A stretch of DNA of 64,000 nt from NCBI GenBank assembly GCA_038025085.1, contig CM076153.1:8091501-8155500 (forward strand), given 5' to 3'. Both the position numbers and the translations under genes were made by a program. This DNA comes from Tetragonia tetragonoides. Taxonomy: Eukaryota; Streptophyta; Magnoliopsida; Caryophyllales; Aizoaceae. Shown here in pieces: positions 48,170 to 60,228 of the stretch (position 1 is its first letter; the number at the start of each line of letters is the position of its first letter). The notes beneath the pieces were generated by a model that was not told the DNA's origin, made no database searches, and worked only from the letters and a program-made list of their open reading frames with translations.

Positions 48170-49240
48170 CTCTAGTGTCAAATATTTGAAGAGGTGGTGT
48201 CAGCATTTTTGACGCATTTGTAACTTAATTTATAGTAAAGATGTACACATAATTGTACTTTTTTAGGAAACGAAGACATTTAAATAGTTTTAAATCTCAC
48301 GAAAATAGAGTATCTTAGATGTTAAAATAACTTCTAAGGCACTTTTCTGTTCTCCTTGAAGTATTCAGCTCAGTTTAATAAATTTCAAAAAGAAGTTCAA
48401 TTCAGAAAAATCTAGTACACTTCGATAAACCAAAGCACAAATTTACTCTTTGTAATTATAGATTCAATAAAAATAAGTTTAGTTCAGAAAAATTCAGTAA
48501 AAATAAGTTTAGTATTGTATAGATAAGTTCAGTAAAAATAAGGTGAAGAGAACAAACCTTAAGTGTAAATATTTGAGATAGAGATCCACATTTGAAAACA
48601 CATTACAAAAGTACAAGAAATATAAAGTCCAGAAAATTTGCAATATTTGTTACGAAATATTCTTTCCCAATATAGTGTTAACTTTTTTCTCTCTAGTGTC
48701 AGTATTTTGATATGTGGTGACATTATTATGATACACTCCTTCTGATGGAAAGAGGATAATTCACCATTGACAATTATTTGAACTATAGTGTCAGTTTGTA
48801 TAGAAGGTGGTGTCAACATGGTTTGTTATATTTGTAACTTTTATTTACACTCAACATTCACTAAACATATAATGCTTCATACAATGAATAATCATTATCA
48901 CTTTTTCTATCAGTAGTATCACTTTTTCTATCAGTAGTGTCACTTTACTTGAGAAATTTTTAAATGAATAAATATCCTCATTGTTAAGTTTATAGTGTCA
49001 TATTTTTTTTTGGAAAATGGTTAGTTGTTTATATTCCATTCTCCAATGGATTACCAATGTGGTATCCAATGGGCTAAAAAAACAGTGCATATAGTGTCAT
49101 ATTATTTTGTCCTAGTATCGGGTTTTTTTTTCCACAAGATGTCACTTTATATTTTATCTCAAATGTCACTTCTAGTACATGTAGTGTCAGCTTTTCAAAT
49201 TTCAGTGTTAATTTAGTTTCTTATGGTGTCATTTATTTAA
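48170..49240. repeat. Array of degenerate TAGTGTCA motifs
   Basis: At least a dozen close variants (TAGTGTCAG, TAGTGTCAT, GGTGTCAA, TAGTATCAC, GATGTCACT) occur in about 1.1 kb, for example near 48173, 48695, 48785, 48908, 48928, 48992, 49090, 49181 and 49225. A short true tandem, ATCACTTTTTCTATCAGTAG, occurs twice around 48896-48940. Spacing is irregular and orientation mostly the same. Confidence 0.7.
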
Positions 49241-50012
49241 CTATCAATGCTTATTTCTTCAACAACCTCAATTTCATTAAAATTTGAAAGTTCCATTTAA
49301 GACGACTTTTGACATGTAACATTCTTTGTCTAAAAGATGTTTTAACTTAATTTTGCTCGATTTCCCCTCAATAATCAATTGCTCAAATTATTTTGTTCCA
49401 AAAATAAAAGAATAGAAAAGAAAGAAAACAACTACCAGTAACTACGTAAAGGAAAGAAACATGTCGTAGATCTAGCAACCACTCACCCCATCCCACCCCA
49501 CCCCACGCCACGCCAGTTAAACTCAATTTAAAGAGAGTGAAAGAGAAATATTTGCTAACCAATCAGTCATTATGTTTTTTTTTTGTTGTTATTAATGCCT
49601 GTCACAAATAATCCATTTAGTTGGTTGGGCACCTCTTAGAATCCGAGATTAATTTTTCACCTCTTACTCCACCATCTAAAATCACAGCTTCTTCAAAGGA
49701 ACCACCATTGCGCCACCGCTGGAAGCTATTGCTCACATATGGCCTTCGATCCGATTTGAGATTTCAAATTGCAAATCAGGTTAATAGGGGTTTGGGATGA
49801 GAGGTGAGGAGGAGAGAGTGGGGGTGGGTTGTTGGAGGAGAGAGAAAGTAGGTGACGGTTGGAGATGAGTTTGATGGTGAAAATTGGAGGTGGTCTAGTG
49901 AATAGTGATGATCAGTGACTGGGAACTGGTGGGTGGGGAGAATTATGGAGCGAGAAATTGGGTCTTTGTACTGTCGCGCCCGCCTTTGTTAAATGACCCT
50001 ATACGACAGGGT

Positions 50013-53000
50013 GAATATTACCGTTGAAATTTGAATGGAGAGGTGGCCGAAAAAATCGCGCGATGACATAAGCAGACCTATTCGATACGACCGTCGTTTT
50101 TAAGTTTTTGCGTTTTATATTAAACAATATAAAAAAGAATTAGAGTTTAGATAATTTTTTAATTTTGAATATAGATTTATAAAAAAAATCTAAATTTAAG
50201 TGATTTTCTCAATTTATTGCACAAAAGATTTGACGAGAATAATGGTGGGTGGGTACACTCTTTTATCTCATTCTAGGTGAGATTTCATGAATGTAAGCCA
50301 AATAAGCATTGAATGGATGAGTAATAATCTAGAAGATTTTTTTTTTTTTTTTTATGATGGAAATAATCTAGTAGATTTTCTTACATAACTCACTCAACTT
50401 GCTTAAATGCCCCTTACCCAAAAAAAAAAAAAAAATAAAAATTGCTTATATGCGGTCAAATATGAAATCCTTAGGCCAATGTAAAATGAGGAAAGCTGAG
50501 TGATGCTTTCACATACAAACTCAAGTTAGATTTCAATCATTACAAAATAAATTAGTTGACAAGTTAACCAATTACGACCTTCTTCTCTTCTTCCCGCCAT
50601 GTGTGTGCTTATTCTTCTAGAATATACAGTTAATTACTGATTGATAATCATGACTACTAATTAAGAATTTAGTACTTACCACTAATTAAGGGTAAAAGAA
50701 CCTTGAAAAGGGTTGAATGAATCATGCACGAAGAATAAATGTTACCGTTGATGTCCTAAGCACGAGTTAATAGGGTTGGATTGCATGATAAGTGACATGC
50801 GTTTAATATTCATTATATGTATTGAATATATCTAAGATATTTATCTTATTAGCTTGTCTAATATATATTCGGGATTTAGAGATGCATGCTAGTAGCACAA
50901 GGTAGAAAAAAATTAGTACCAGTGAGAATTAGCATATATCTCGCCGTAATCTCGCACATATTCGTAAATCGTTAGGGGGAACATGATGTCACTTTGGTGT
51001 GTCCCCACTGTGTTTTTCTGTAGTAGTGGCCCTACTTACTTTAGGACCCACAAATACAAAGACTCCTTTGTGGCCGTTACATATGAGTCCAAAAGGTCAG
51101 TTACTTGCTATGCCAGGCCACCGTTTTAGCCTTTTGCCCCTTCCCCAGGTTCCTGCCGCCCTTAGCCAAATGAAGAGAAACTTCATCCCCCAATCGATGC
51201 TTATGGCTTGTGGGTAGGGATGTTCACTAGTCGGTTTAGATTAGGATTTCGATTGGAGTTCGATCCGACTTTTGGATCTGAAAAATCGTATTTTATTTCG
51301 ATTTAAACCTGTTAGACAATAAGATGAGAAGGTAAATAAAACAGTCTATGTCTTATGATTTTGAAATCTGGTCTGATTCGCTCAGACTGGGCATGGGTGG
51401 TTCCAATTGGTCCGGATTCGAGCCGATGAACGAGGACCGACAAACAACCCTAATCCCTACTCATGAGTGTGTTCTTTTTCACTAAAGTAAATTAAATTAT
51501 GAGAGAAAAAGTAGATCATTTCACTAAACTAAACTAAACCAATTATTAAGTAAGTACAGAAGAATAAATCGATGACACCTTATACCCTTAAGTGGCAGTC
51601 TTTAGTTTGGGGTTTCTATAGTTTATTGCTTTGATTGAGACTTTGAGAATGATCTTAGTTTTGTGTAGTTTAAGTATAGGAATCTCTTCTTATCAAAAAA
51701 AAAAAAAGTATAGGAATCTCTGTCACCAACTCAACTACTCTTGTAAAGCAATTCTTTGACACTAATTGCGCTGAATTGTACTTAACTGGTGGTTGAGAAA
51801 TCAATATGGGTGCATCAATTAAGGTTCATTTTCTCAATGAGAGATTATATGCATATAAACTTTCTAATGTCATATGTATTATTATAAATATATTATATTG
51901 AAATAAAAAAAGATATCTAAATGGTAAATTATTAGATAGCCGAATTGAATTGAATTAGATTGGACGGATTTGAAAATTGAATTGCACGGAGTACTAATGA
52001 ACTGAATTGAAGTGAGGCACCAAGCTGAACCGGAACGTATCAAAGTGAGAAGAAGAAATGAGTTCAGAATCCACTGTAGCTCCAAGTGGGCCGTGCTGGA
52101 ACTCAATGAAAGTGGGCTTTCCTGGAGAATGAGCATTAAAGTCTCACACGATGGGCCAATGTTTTGGCATCTGCCTACTGTAATGTACTCGCCTTAAGCC
52201 CAACTAAAGAAGATCCTGAGAAAGTAGCCCATGACTTCTTCTTCTTTTTTCGGCATATTATATGAGGGTGGGGGTGGCCTGAAGAGTAAAGATTCATAGC
52301 AACAACTATCCATCGATAAGAAATTGAGTGCAATGAATCTTGAATTCCCAACGTAGAGATTAGAGGGGCGAGAGCTCTATTACTTGAACTCTCACATTTT
52401 GCTCAATTATCATTTCTTTTCCTAATCCTGTTGTGGTACCTATTGTCCCTCTCTTTTTCAAAGAAATTTTGATATACTCCTCTAACGGCGATGACATTGG
52501 CATGGTATCTATAATGGAAAAACTCCTTGAACATACTAATCTACAATATAAATATACTAAGTTTAGTTCAATTTCAAGGTTATTTTATCCATCATTATTT
52601 AGTTTAGGGTTTTCAGTTTAATTTAAATTTATGGTGTTTTTGGTTCAGTTTAGGGCGTTTTCAATTAAAATATAAAACATACTGTTATTTTGTTCGATTA
52701 GATTTGATGGTATTTTCAATTCAATCCTTAAGAACATAAACTTAGCCTTGTCACAAATTTTCAATTCAATAAAATTTGACTCCCACAAGGCCACAATAAT
52801 AGAATTGTCGTATGCTAGATTCTTGTCAATCGGCCGTCCAAGAATGATAAAAAAAAAATCATTTCAATTTGTGTACTTACAAATTGCCGCGTTCCTTTTT
52901 CGTCCTCTCACAAATCACAATTAGTGGAAAATTTCATGTGCAACATGAACAATGACATTTTATAAGGCCCCCGGATGTGGAAAATAAAGGGAATCATGCA

Positions 53001-53178
53001 TGCAAGTTTAGTCAACTTTGTACTAATTCAATTCTATGAGATCTAAGATCCTTCAAGAGATACAAACGAGTTTGTTACAAGAGGACTAATTAGAATTCAC
53101 ATTATTAATTACATATACTAAATAGTGAATGAACAGTGTTAAGTGTAAGAGATTAAGCATTAATAAGTTGTCACTTGT
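50013..53178. other. Gene desert, middle part
   Basis: No coding sequence recognised. It contains a small inverted-end element at 51214-51460. Stretches rich in GAACTGAATTGAA or TTCAGTTTAATT words occur at 51940-52010 and 52555-52725. Confidence 0.5.
51214..51460. mobile_element. Possible short MITE (GTAGGGAT ends)
   Basis: Starts GTAGGGATGTTCAC and ends CCTAATCCCTAC, giving an inverted match of GTAGGGAT. Internal CGGTTTAGATTAGGATTTCG and GGTCCGGATTCG words recall the common plant hAT MITEs that begin TAGGGGTGTTCA. The target duplication was not found. Confidence 0.45.
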
Positions 53179-53375
53179 AATCAATATGGGTTGGTGTAGT
53201 GGTTCAGCACTTTATCCCTTAAACAAGTGGTTGAGGCGAATCCCAACTCTTGCGAACGGAAAAAACCCCTTGGCCAGACAGCCAGTCCCTACCGCTTAGT
53301 GCGCTGACAGTTGGGGCGAGGGGATTAGTCACTATGGTCGACGGTGGAATACCCTTAGCAAAGACCAAAAAAAAA
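53179..53375 (+). mobile_element. tRNA-derived SINE (family A), full-length copy with poly(A)
   Basis: Carries TTGGTGTAGTGGTTCAGC (A box) and GTTGAGGCGAATCCCAAC (decayed B box), continues to CTATGGTCGACGGTGGAATA and ends in a run of A. The target duplication is AAGTTGTCACTTGT at 53165-53178 and AAGTTGTCATCACTTGT at 53376-53392, the second copy having a 3-bp insertion. Confidence 0.87.
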
Positions 53376-54428
53376 AAGTTGTCATCACTTGTCAGAATAT
53401 GAGCATGTTAGAGATATTGTTCAGCCAAGAGAACTTAAATTGCCTGAAAATGGTTAAAACTTTGAAGAAGGCTAAACTCTCTAACGCTGAAATTGATATG
53501 ATTACTTGAGATGCTGCCTTCAAAGTGCTCCATGATGTGCAGGAGGTGGAGGTCCATCATTCAATAGTACTTGCGCTACACACTCTTTTGTAATTGTAAC
53601 TGATCACGTTGTCTTGTAGAATGATAGATGTTCCGTTCCACCAATTCTACAAGGAAAGTTTTGGGTCCTCAATTTGAAGTTTTTTTTTATACGAGAAATA
53701 TGTCGTCATTATCTTTTGAGTGTGTACTAAATAATTTTCGAATCTGTGATAACATAAAAACTCATATGAGACCACCTCATTTATGATATACTTCGTATCT
53801 TGCAAATCATAGTTAACGGGCAAGCTCTCAATTTAAATTTGCTTGGCTAGTTTTGGAAAACATAAATAAATAATACATCAGAAAAAGTAGGAATTGCGTA
53901 CTCATAATTAATGGACCAAGTGTGAATACATTAGCTCAATAATAAACAATTACTTAGAATCACAATGGGTCTAATCTAAAACTTAAAAAAAATAAAAAAA
54001 TAAATAAATAAAATCAAAATTGAGCATAAAACATACGGACATACGGTGCATGTTACTACATGAGAACCGAGAAGCATATTCCTCCATGCTTCAACATCTT
54101 GAAATGCAATCGGGATTCTCTACTGTTGTTAAAAGAATAGTATAGTACTTTTCTTAAAATTCCTACCATTGGATTTGAGGGGGTGGGCTTTTGGCCATTG
54201 AATAAAGGGGGTGGGTTTTTGAAATTTAAACAGTTAGAGGAGAGAGATAGAGAGAAAAAGAAACAGTAGAGTGCTGTAACAATAGCGGATCCAAATTACT
54301 TGAAATGGTTCACAAATTTTTACCTTTTTATTTTTTCCAACCGGTAAGTTGGACCCAAGCTAGGCCTTGACCGTCACGATCAAAGCTAATTGATATAGAA
54401 TATAAAATACATATGTAGATACTTAATT

Positions 54429-54687
54429 AATCCCTTCGTTTCGTAAAAATATTAACATTTACTTTTTGAATGTAAAATTTTACAAACTTTAACTATTGAT
54501 TTCAGAAAAAATATAAGGATGTACAATGTAAAAATACTATCATTGAAATCATTTTAATTAATACTTTCGAAAAATCTATTTTTTATAATTTATGTATTCA
54601 TATAAACACAAATATTTATGGTCAAAGTAGTGTATTGGAGACCTTGCAAAAATAAATATTAACATTTTTCAGAAACAGAAGGAGTAA
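54429..54687. mobile_element. Stowaway-like MITE
   Basis: Left end ATCCCTTCGTTTCGTAAAAA and right end TTTTTCAGAAACAGAAGGAGTA form an imperfect terminal inverted repeat of about 35 bp, extended by ATATTAACATTT near both ends. This matches the CTCCCTCCGTTTC-type termini of plant Stowaway/mariner MITEs. Confidence 0.7.
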
Positions 54688-55155
54688 TTTATATTAAGCT
54701 TAGGCTTGTATAGTTAGGACCTTTGTTTGTGTATTAGGGCTCCGGCCCAACTTAACCCTTGTAGTTAGTATAGATTCATGACGAATATCCTCATTATCAT
54801 TATGAATATACATACCTACGGACTTTATTTTGTCCACAGATTCCCAAAACCCAAAAGAAAAAAACAACACTTCAACAACAAAAAAAAAAAGAAGAAGCTT
54901 ACAACACCATAATTAGTGAGGATGGTGTGCTAGGATTTTATGAAAATCATTCATTCGCACCAAATCAAAGCCTGTATAATTGGACATATAGATTGTGAAA
55001 ATCAGATTTAGCAAATTAATAAGTTTCTGGGTCATCAATAATATAATTACGCATCTGATTTATTCATTTATTAACAACACTAGGGGAGAATCAAATAAAA
55101 TTCAGAAACGATCAAGGAGTAATTATTAGTGTCATAATATTATTGCAAAACTAGA

Positions 55156-55159
<4 letters not shown>

Positions 55160-55186
<27 letters not shown>
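55160..55186. repeat. (AT)n microsatellite at Helitron junction
   Basis: Pure AT run immediately next to the 3' terminus of the Helitron, consistent with insertion into AT-rich target DNA. Confidence 0.9.
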
Positions 55187-55191
55187 CAATA

Positions 55192-57157
55192 CTAGGTATA
55201 TGCCCCGTGCGATGCACGGGCTTGTAGTTTACATTAGAAAATATATTTTGAATGATATCAAGAAAATAGGTTCATGATTTATCAATACCGTCTATAATAA
55301 CTAATATAGAAGTTACACGTACAAAATCAAAGTTGTGCTATGTGAGTATAAAATTGCTTATGTGACATACAATACTAATTGTTTAGATTTAAATGATAAG
55401 TTAAATTTATATATTTTCATACTTTAAAAAAAAATTCAAATAAATAGTTAAATGACAGATTCACAACCGTGCATCATCTTGATATAATGTCCTTGTGGAA
55501 TTTATACATTCATGTGCTTATTTAGTCCATAAATTTATCTACTGAGCTTATTAATAGCCAATATACTACTATTGGTTCTTATCTCTCTTTGATTTATATA
55601 TTTTTTTAAATATAAAATTACTTATGTGTCATGTAATGTGTTATGACAACGGTTTGATCCATGTAGATAAAATAATTTCTTTTTATAGTTAAAAGAATTT
55701 ATTGAAGAAAACAGTGTTTAAACCTACTTTATTCACATTATTTTACCAAATTAGCTTATTGCTCCATCTCCATGAACCATGTACTTTTGTTGGGGTAGAG
55801 AATCACTATGAAGATTAGATGCATATATAATACGTTAATTTATTAGTTAGTTTTAAAGTCTTTATGCATTTATTACTTTGACTACTTTACATTATTAAAT
55901 TCTTATATCTAGTTTTTGGTATAGTTTAGTTTAAGGTTTAATTATGTGCATGTATCATTCACTCAAATAAATAAAAAATGTTTATGTATCCTATTTATTA
56001 ATTACTACTATATAATATGGTTCATATCCTCATTAATTGGTTAACTTGGCATTAGCTTTTGAATATAATGATGATTGGACATGGCAACATGCAAAACACG
56101 TGTGAATACAACAGCGCTATGCTCAACTTTTATATAGGATCATTTTATAGTATGTTCTTTTTTCGAAAATTCATACGCCAAAAACTTTCTTCAAGAAAAT
56201 AGTTTAAGTGATAGGTTTACAATTAAATACCATTTTTACATGCTCAGTCAATCGAAATATTAATACCTCTACGTGCTTGTGTAACTCTATAACTTTCTAC
56301 CATGCCAAAACCCATTACTAACGTTTTTGTATCTCTTTGGTCTACATTGTATTAAAATTATTAATAATATTTTTTTATATAAAAATAATTTATGTTTAAT
56401 GTCATGTATTATGCAGCAGTTGTTTTGATCCACATGGCCAAACTAATTTCCTATTTTTCTAATAAAAAGAAATTGGTTAAAAAAAATAATAGTTATATTT
56501 ACACCAATTTTACTTAAATGTCATGTATTATATAGAAATTGTTTGGATCCACATGGCCAAACTAATTGTCTATTTTTCTAATTAAAAGAAATTGGTTGAA
56601 AAAATACGAGTAATAGTTATATTTACACCAATTTTACTTAAATATTGTACTAATTTACTACATTTATCCATCATCATGGAGAATCACTTATAATTTTGTT
56701 TAATATCATGTATTATGCAACGGTTGTTTATTTGGGTCCATGTAGACAAATTAATCTTTTATTTTTCTAATTAAAAAATACTAAAAAAAATAATTATGTT
56801 ACTTAACTATTCTACTAATCTATATATTTCTCCAACTTCCCGGAGAATCATTAAAAATTTCATATGTATAATCTACCAAAAAATGGATTATATATATTAG
56901 GAATATTTTCTCTTATAAATTAGATTCGTTGTACTTAGTTTTTAGCATAATTTATTTTAAGTTAATGTATCATATCTATGAAATTAATAATGTTCATGTA
57001 TCGTAATTAATTAGATAACATGGTTCATGTATTGTCATTAATTATTTGGATGACATGGCATTGCCTTTTAGATATGATGATGACTGGAATAGTGACATGG
57101 CATGACACGTGTCGATGCAGCGACTGTCATGATCCAACTTTATATATATATATTAGA
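55192..57157 (-). mobile_element. Non-autonomous Helitron
   Basis: Read on the minus strand the element begins TCTAATATATATATATAAAG and ends with a hairpin CCCGTGC-ATC-GCACGGG (plus 55204-55220), an 8-nt spacer and CTAG (55192-55195). The flanking bases are A before the 5' TC and T after CTAG, the expected Helitron target. No Rep/helicase coding remains. A second 5'-end-like sequence at about 56100-56150 (GATCCTATATAAAAGTTGAG on the minus strand) suggests a nested or duplicated Helitron. Confidence 0.75.
56400..56645. repeat. About 120-bp tandem repeat inside the Helitron
   Basis: Two consecutive units start TGTCATGTATTAT at 56400 and 56519; both contain CACATGGCCAAACTAAT, CTATTTTTCTAAT and AAAGAAATTGGTT. 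More diverged units lie at about 56700-56800 and 55630-55720. Confidence 0.85.
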
Positions 57158-58924
57158 TTGGGCATGCACATTAATAAAGATTTTAGACTGTCAGATTGTC
57201 ACTCAATACATTATATAAATTAAACCAAAAAAATCAAAACATAATTATATAAACTATACTAGAGAGCATCAGATTTGCTGAAGATTTAATTTTGACCCAC
57301 TAATTATGCATCTGATGTACCAAGATTAGGGGAAATTAAATTCACGAATTATTAGCAAAAATATATGAAACATATCATAGCAAGTTTGATCTGTATTTCA
57401 ATGGACTCACATGGGCATTTTATGAAGCATGTGACCAAAATTACCCCCCATTATTATTAAAACAAGCAAACACTATTAAAACGGCATCGTACTTGTTGAG
57501 GGGCAAAGATTGAACCAATGGGCCATTGAGTTACATGGTAATGCATGGTTGTTGGGATGCAAATAATCCAATGCCTCATATGAGATCGCAATCCTAACTA
57601 GATATGATGTAATAACTCACAATCTCACATCGTTGTTAACAAGTACAACTATATTTAGCACTAGAAATAACTATGATTAAGATTTTAATTTCTTTTGTGT
57701 GTGGAAGTAGTCATGAAAATTTTCTAGTTTATATGCTAAGAGGCGAAGTTTTTCTATTATCACAAAAACTTCTATTATATAGGTTTACGATTTAGATTAC
57801 AGTGTCGGCAAATTCTTGGCTACTCCTGAGAGTAGCTAGTTAGCTACTCCTTATAGTCTATTCTTCATAAAGATTATGCTCTTGAAATTTAAGGAGGGAA
57901 TATTCACTGGTAGATACTCCCATGAATAGAGTAGCCAAGAGACATGTATCATCTTTAAATGACTTGAATAGTTTTATCAATAAAAATTATGATTACATAG
58001 ATGTGAAATATCTTGATATTTAGTATTTTTATTTTTTTGATAAAATTGATATTTAGTATTGAACCTAAACATATTTGTGAAACCATAATATGAGCCCTTG
58101 CACGTATAGCTACTTACGTTTACTCATTAAAATGATTACATTTAATTCCATTGCACTTTTTTCTATCAAGTGATCACATTCCATTACATTGCGCCTTTAT
58201 TTTCACCTATCTTCTCTCCGTTCGCTCTTTCTCTCTTCTACCTTTATTGGCTATATACACTCCATTACTGCCAAGTAAACGCCACCTAAGTGAAATAAAA
58301 GAAAGAAATACCTCAATTCTAGACCTCCAATGCTCCTTCTTCCTACCCAGATGAAAATAAAACAAAGGGAGAAAATAATGATTATAATATCCAAAAAAAA
58401 ATCATAAATAAAAATAAAACTATAGATTTTTTAACTATATTAACATGAATCCCTTCAAAAAAAGAGAGAAGTATTTAACATGATAAATGGTAAATGATGA
58501 AGCAAACAAAATTCCAAAATTGGAAGTCCAAACAAGATATTATAATTCCCATATTACATGTACATTTACATGGGGACTGGACAAGGCGAGCAAATTATGG
58601 AGCAATACATGCGACTACTTGGGCTGTTTCTGCCTGTCACTCTCCAAAATATGTCACTTCCACCGTTCTACATCTCCCTTCCCCCCACACAGCCCAAAAT
58701 AAAACAAAACAAAACTAAATGATACAATACACAATTTTGTTTCTTATATTCACCGCTTTGTATAATTGATGTTGTAGTAGATCTTGATGATGTATATATA
58801 ATCCCAATTCCAAGTCAAATCTTCTTTTTGGTTTGCATATGATATGATATGATATAATTATGAGTCAAAACTTTGCATTATATTGGTAAACTTAGCCAAA
58901 TCAGTGAAATATACTAAAGTGTGT

Positions 58925-59295
58925 TGTTTAATGATGAGTTGAATTGAACTGAATTGAATAGAATAGAGTAGAACCGAGTTAAATTCAACATTACAAAATT
59001 GAAATGAGCACCATTGCACTAAACAAAATACTACTAAATTGAAATGAACACCACTTGATATGTGAGACAATGTATATTTTAGAATTGAAAACCACTAAAC
59101 CGACACGAGATCACCATTAAATTGAACTGACCGGGTAAGCTCAAAAGAGCACAACCAAGTTCTACTAAATTTAACTGAATACCACTAAGTTAAACACCAT
59201 TGAAATTAAGACCAATAAGCTGATCTGAATTCAAATGGACACCACTGAATACAATTAAATTGAATACCACTAACTTAAATTGAACTGAATCGATA
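58925..59295. repeat. Array of degenerate AATTGAACTGAA/ACCACTAAA motifs
   Basis: About 370 bp built from variants of AAATTGAACTGAA alternating with ACCACTAAA or CACCATT, at least eight pairs with irregular spacing. Related words occur in the opposite orientation at 52555-52725, where TTCAGTTTAATT alternates with GGTGTTTTTGG. Confidence 0.7.
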
Positions 59296-60139
59296 ATCAA
59301 AAGTGGAAAAGAACAAACCCACAATCTCACTATTTTGTAAAATGCAAAAAATATAAACAACCTTGCCAATTCAAGTTATATTGGGTATTAATATTGATGA
59401 TTAGTATTCAAAAATAAAATGATACATCATATATATTATATTTCAAAATTTAATGGACACCTATTGAGTAGCTTAATAGGCAAATATGTCAAAATATCAA
59501 CTTTATTGTTAAAATTATAAAAAGGAAACAGAGAACGAACCATCTTATAATAAAATCAACAATGATATTAATTGACACATACATGAACTTTTAGTTCTTT
59601 ACCTTAAATAATAATAAAAGAAAACAGAATAAGAAATGGTAAGACATTTCTATTTCTGAATTCTGACCACTATATCATATGGTGTGATTTTGAATGACAA
59701 CTTGCATTGTATTAAGAACAGTTCATAGAAGCATATATGAACATGTTCTCTTAGTTGTCTCTCTCATCTCTGTCTGTCTGTCTCTCTTTTGCTTCTCATA
59801 CTTAAATTAACCTCTCTCTCCCCTCTTTCCTTTCCAATCATGTTAGTCTTTGACTTACTCTCTGCCCACTACTTCTTATGAACAAAATCCTTCCTTTCAA
59901 AAAAAAAAATAAAAATCCATACAGATTTCAATGCACCCAAACACCACTTAACATATCTCTCTCACATTGCTCCCCTCATTTCTCTCTCTCTCTCTCTTAG
60001 TCTCTTCCCTCTAAACTAAGTTTGAGCATTTCAAAAATAAAATTCCCCATCTGGGTACTTCTAAAAACACATAGGAGTACCACAACTAGCATGGCCTCAA
60101 TTGCAAGTCATTACTCAAACATAGATTTTTAGCCCTCCT

Positions 60140-60215
60140 CTCAAAAAACCCGCCTTTACTGTATGGTTGCGTACATCTGGACCTCTTTATTAGGCGTTTT
60201 TTTTGTTTGTTGTTG
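60140..60215 (+). mobile_element. Au/TS-like SINE remnant in CSLC leader
   Basis: Shares the exact 19-mer TGCGTACATCTGGACCTCT (60168-60186) with the SINE at 38334-38352 and is followed by a T-rich, TTG-bearing tail. It ends about 15 bp before the CSLC start codon. Confidence 0.65.
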
Positions 60216-60228
60216 ATTTGGGTTTTTG

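Larger units (their letters stand above)
47816..50012. mobile_element. Possible MULE-like element with short inverted ends
   Basis: TCCTATTGTATAGGG near 47819-47834 and the reverse complement of 49998-50012, CCCTGTCGTATAGGG, match at 12 of 15 positions. Between them lie a tRNA-like box pair (47965-48035) and an array of short TAGTGTCA-type motifs (48170-49240). No transposase frame and no target duplication were found, so the limits are tentative. Confidence 0.35.
53393..55191. other. Gene desert between SINE A and the Helitron
   Basis: AT-rich without coding signal. It contains a Stowaway-like element (54429-54687) and an (AT)n run at 55160-55186 right beside the Helitron end. Confidence 0.5.
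57158..60228. other. Gene desert end and CSLC promoter
   Basis: No gene recognised. It includes a degenerate motif array at 58925-59295, CT-rich tracts at 59755-60005 that probably belong to the CSLC promoter or leader, and a SINE remnant at 60140-60215 directly before the CSLC start codon. Confidence 0.6.

Noticed and set aside
50999..51217. Short open frame in the gene desert
   Set aside because: No family signature, no codon pattern and no splice partners.
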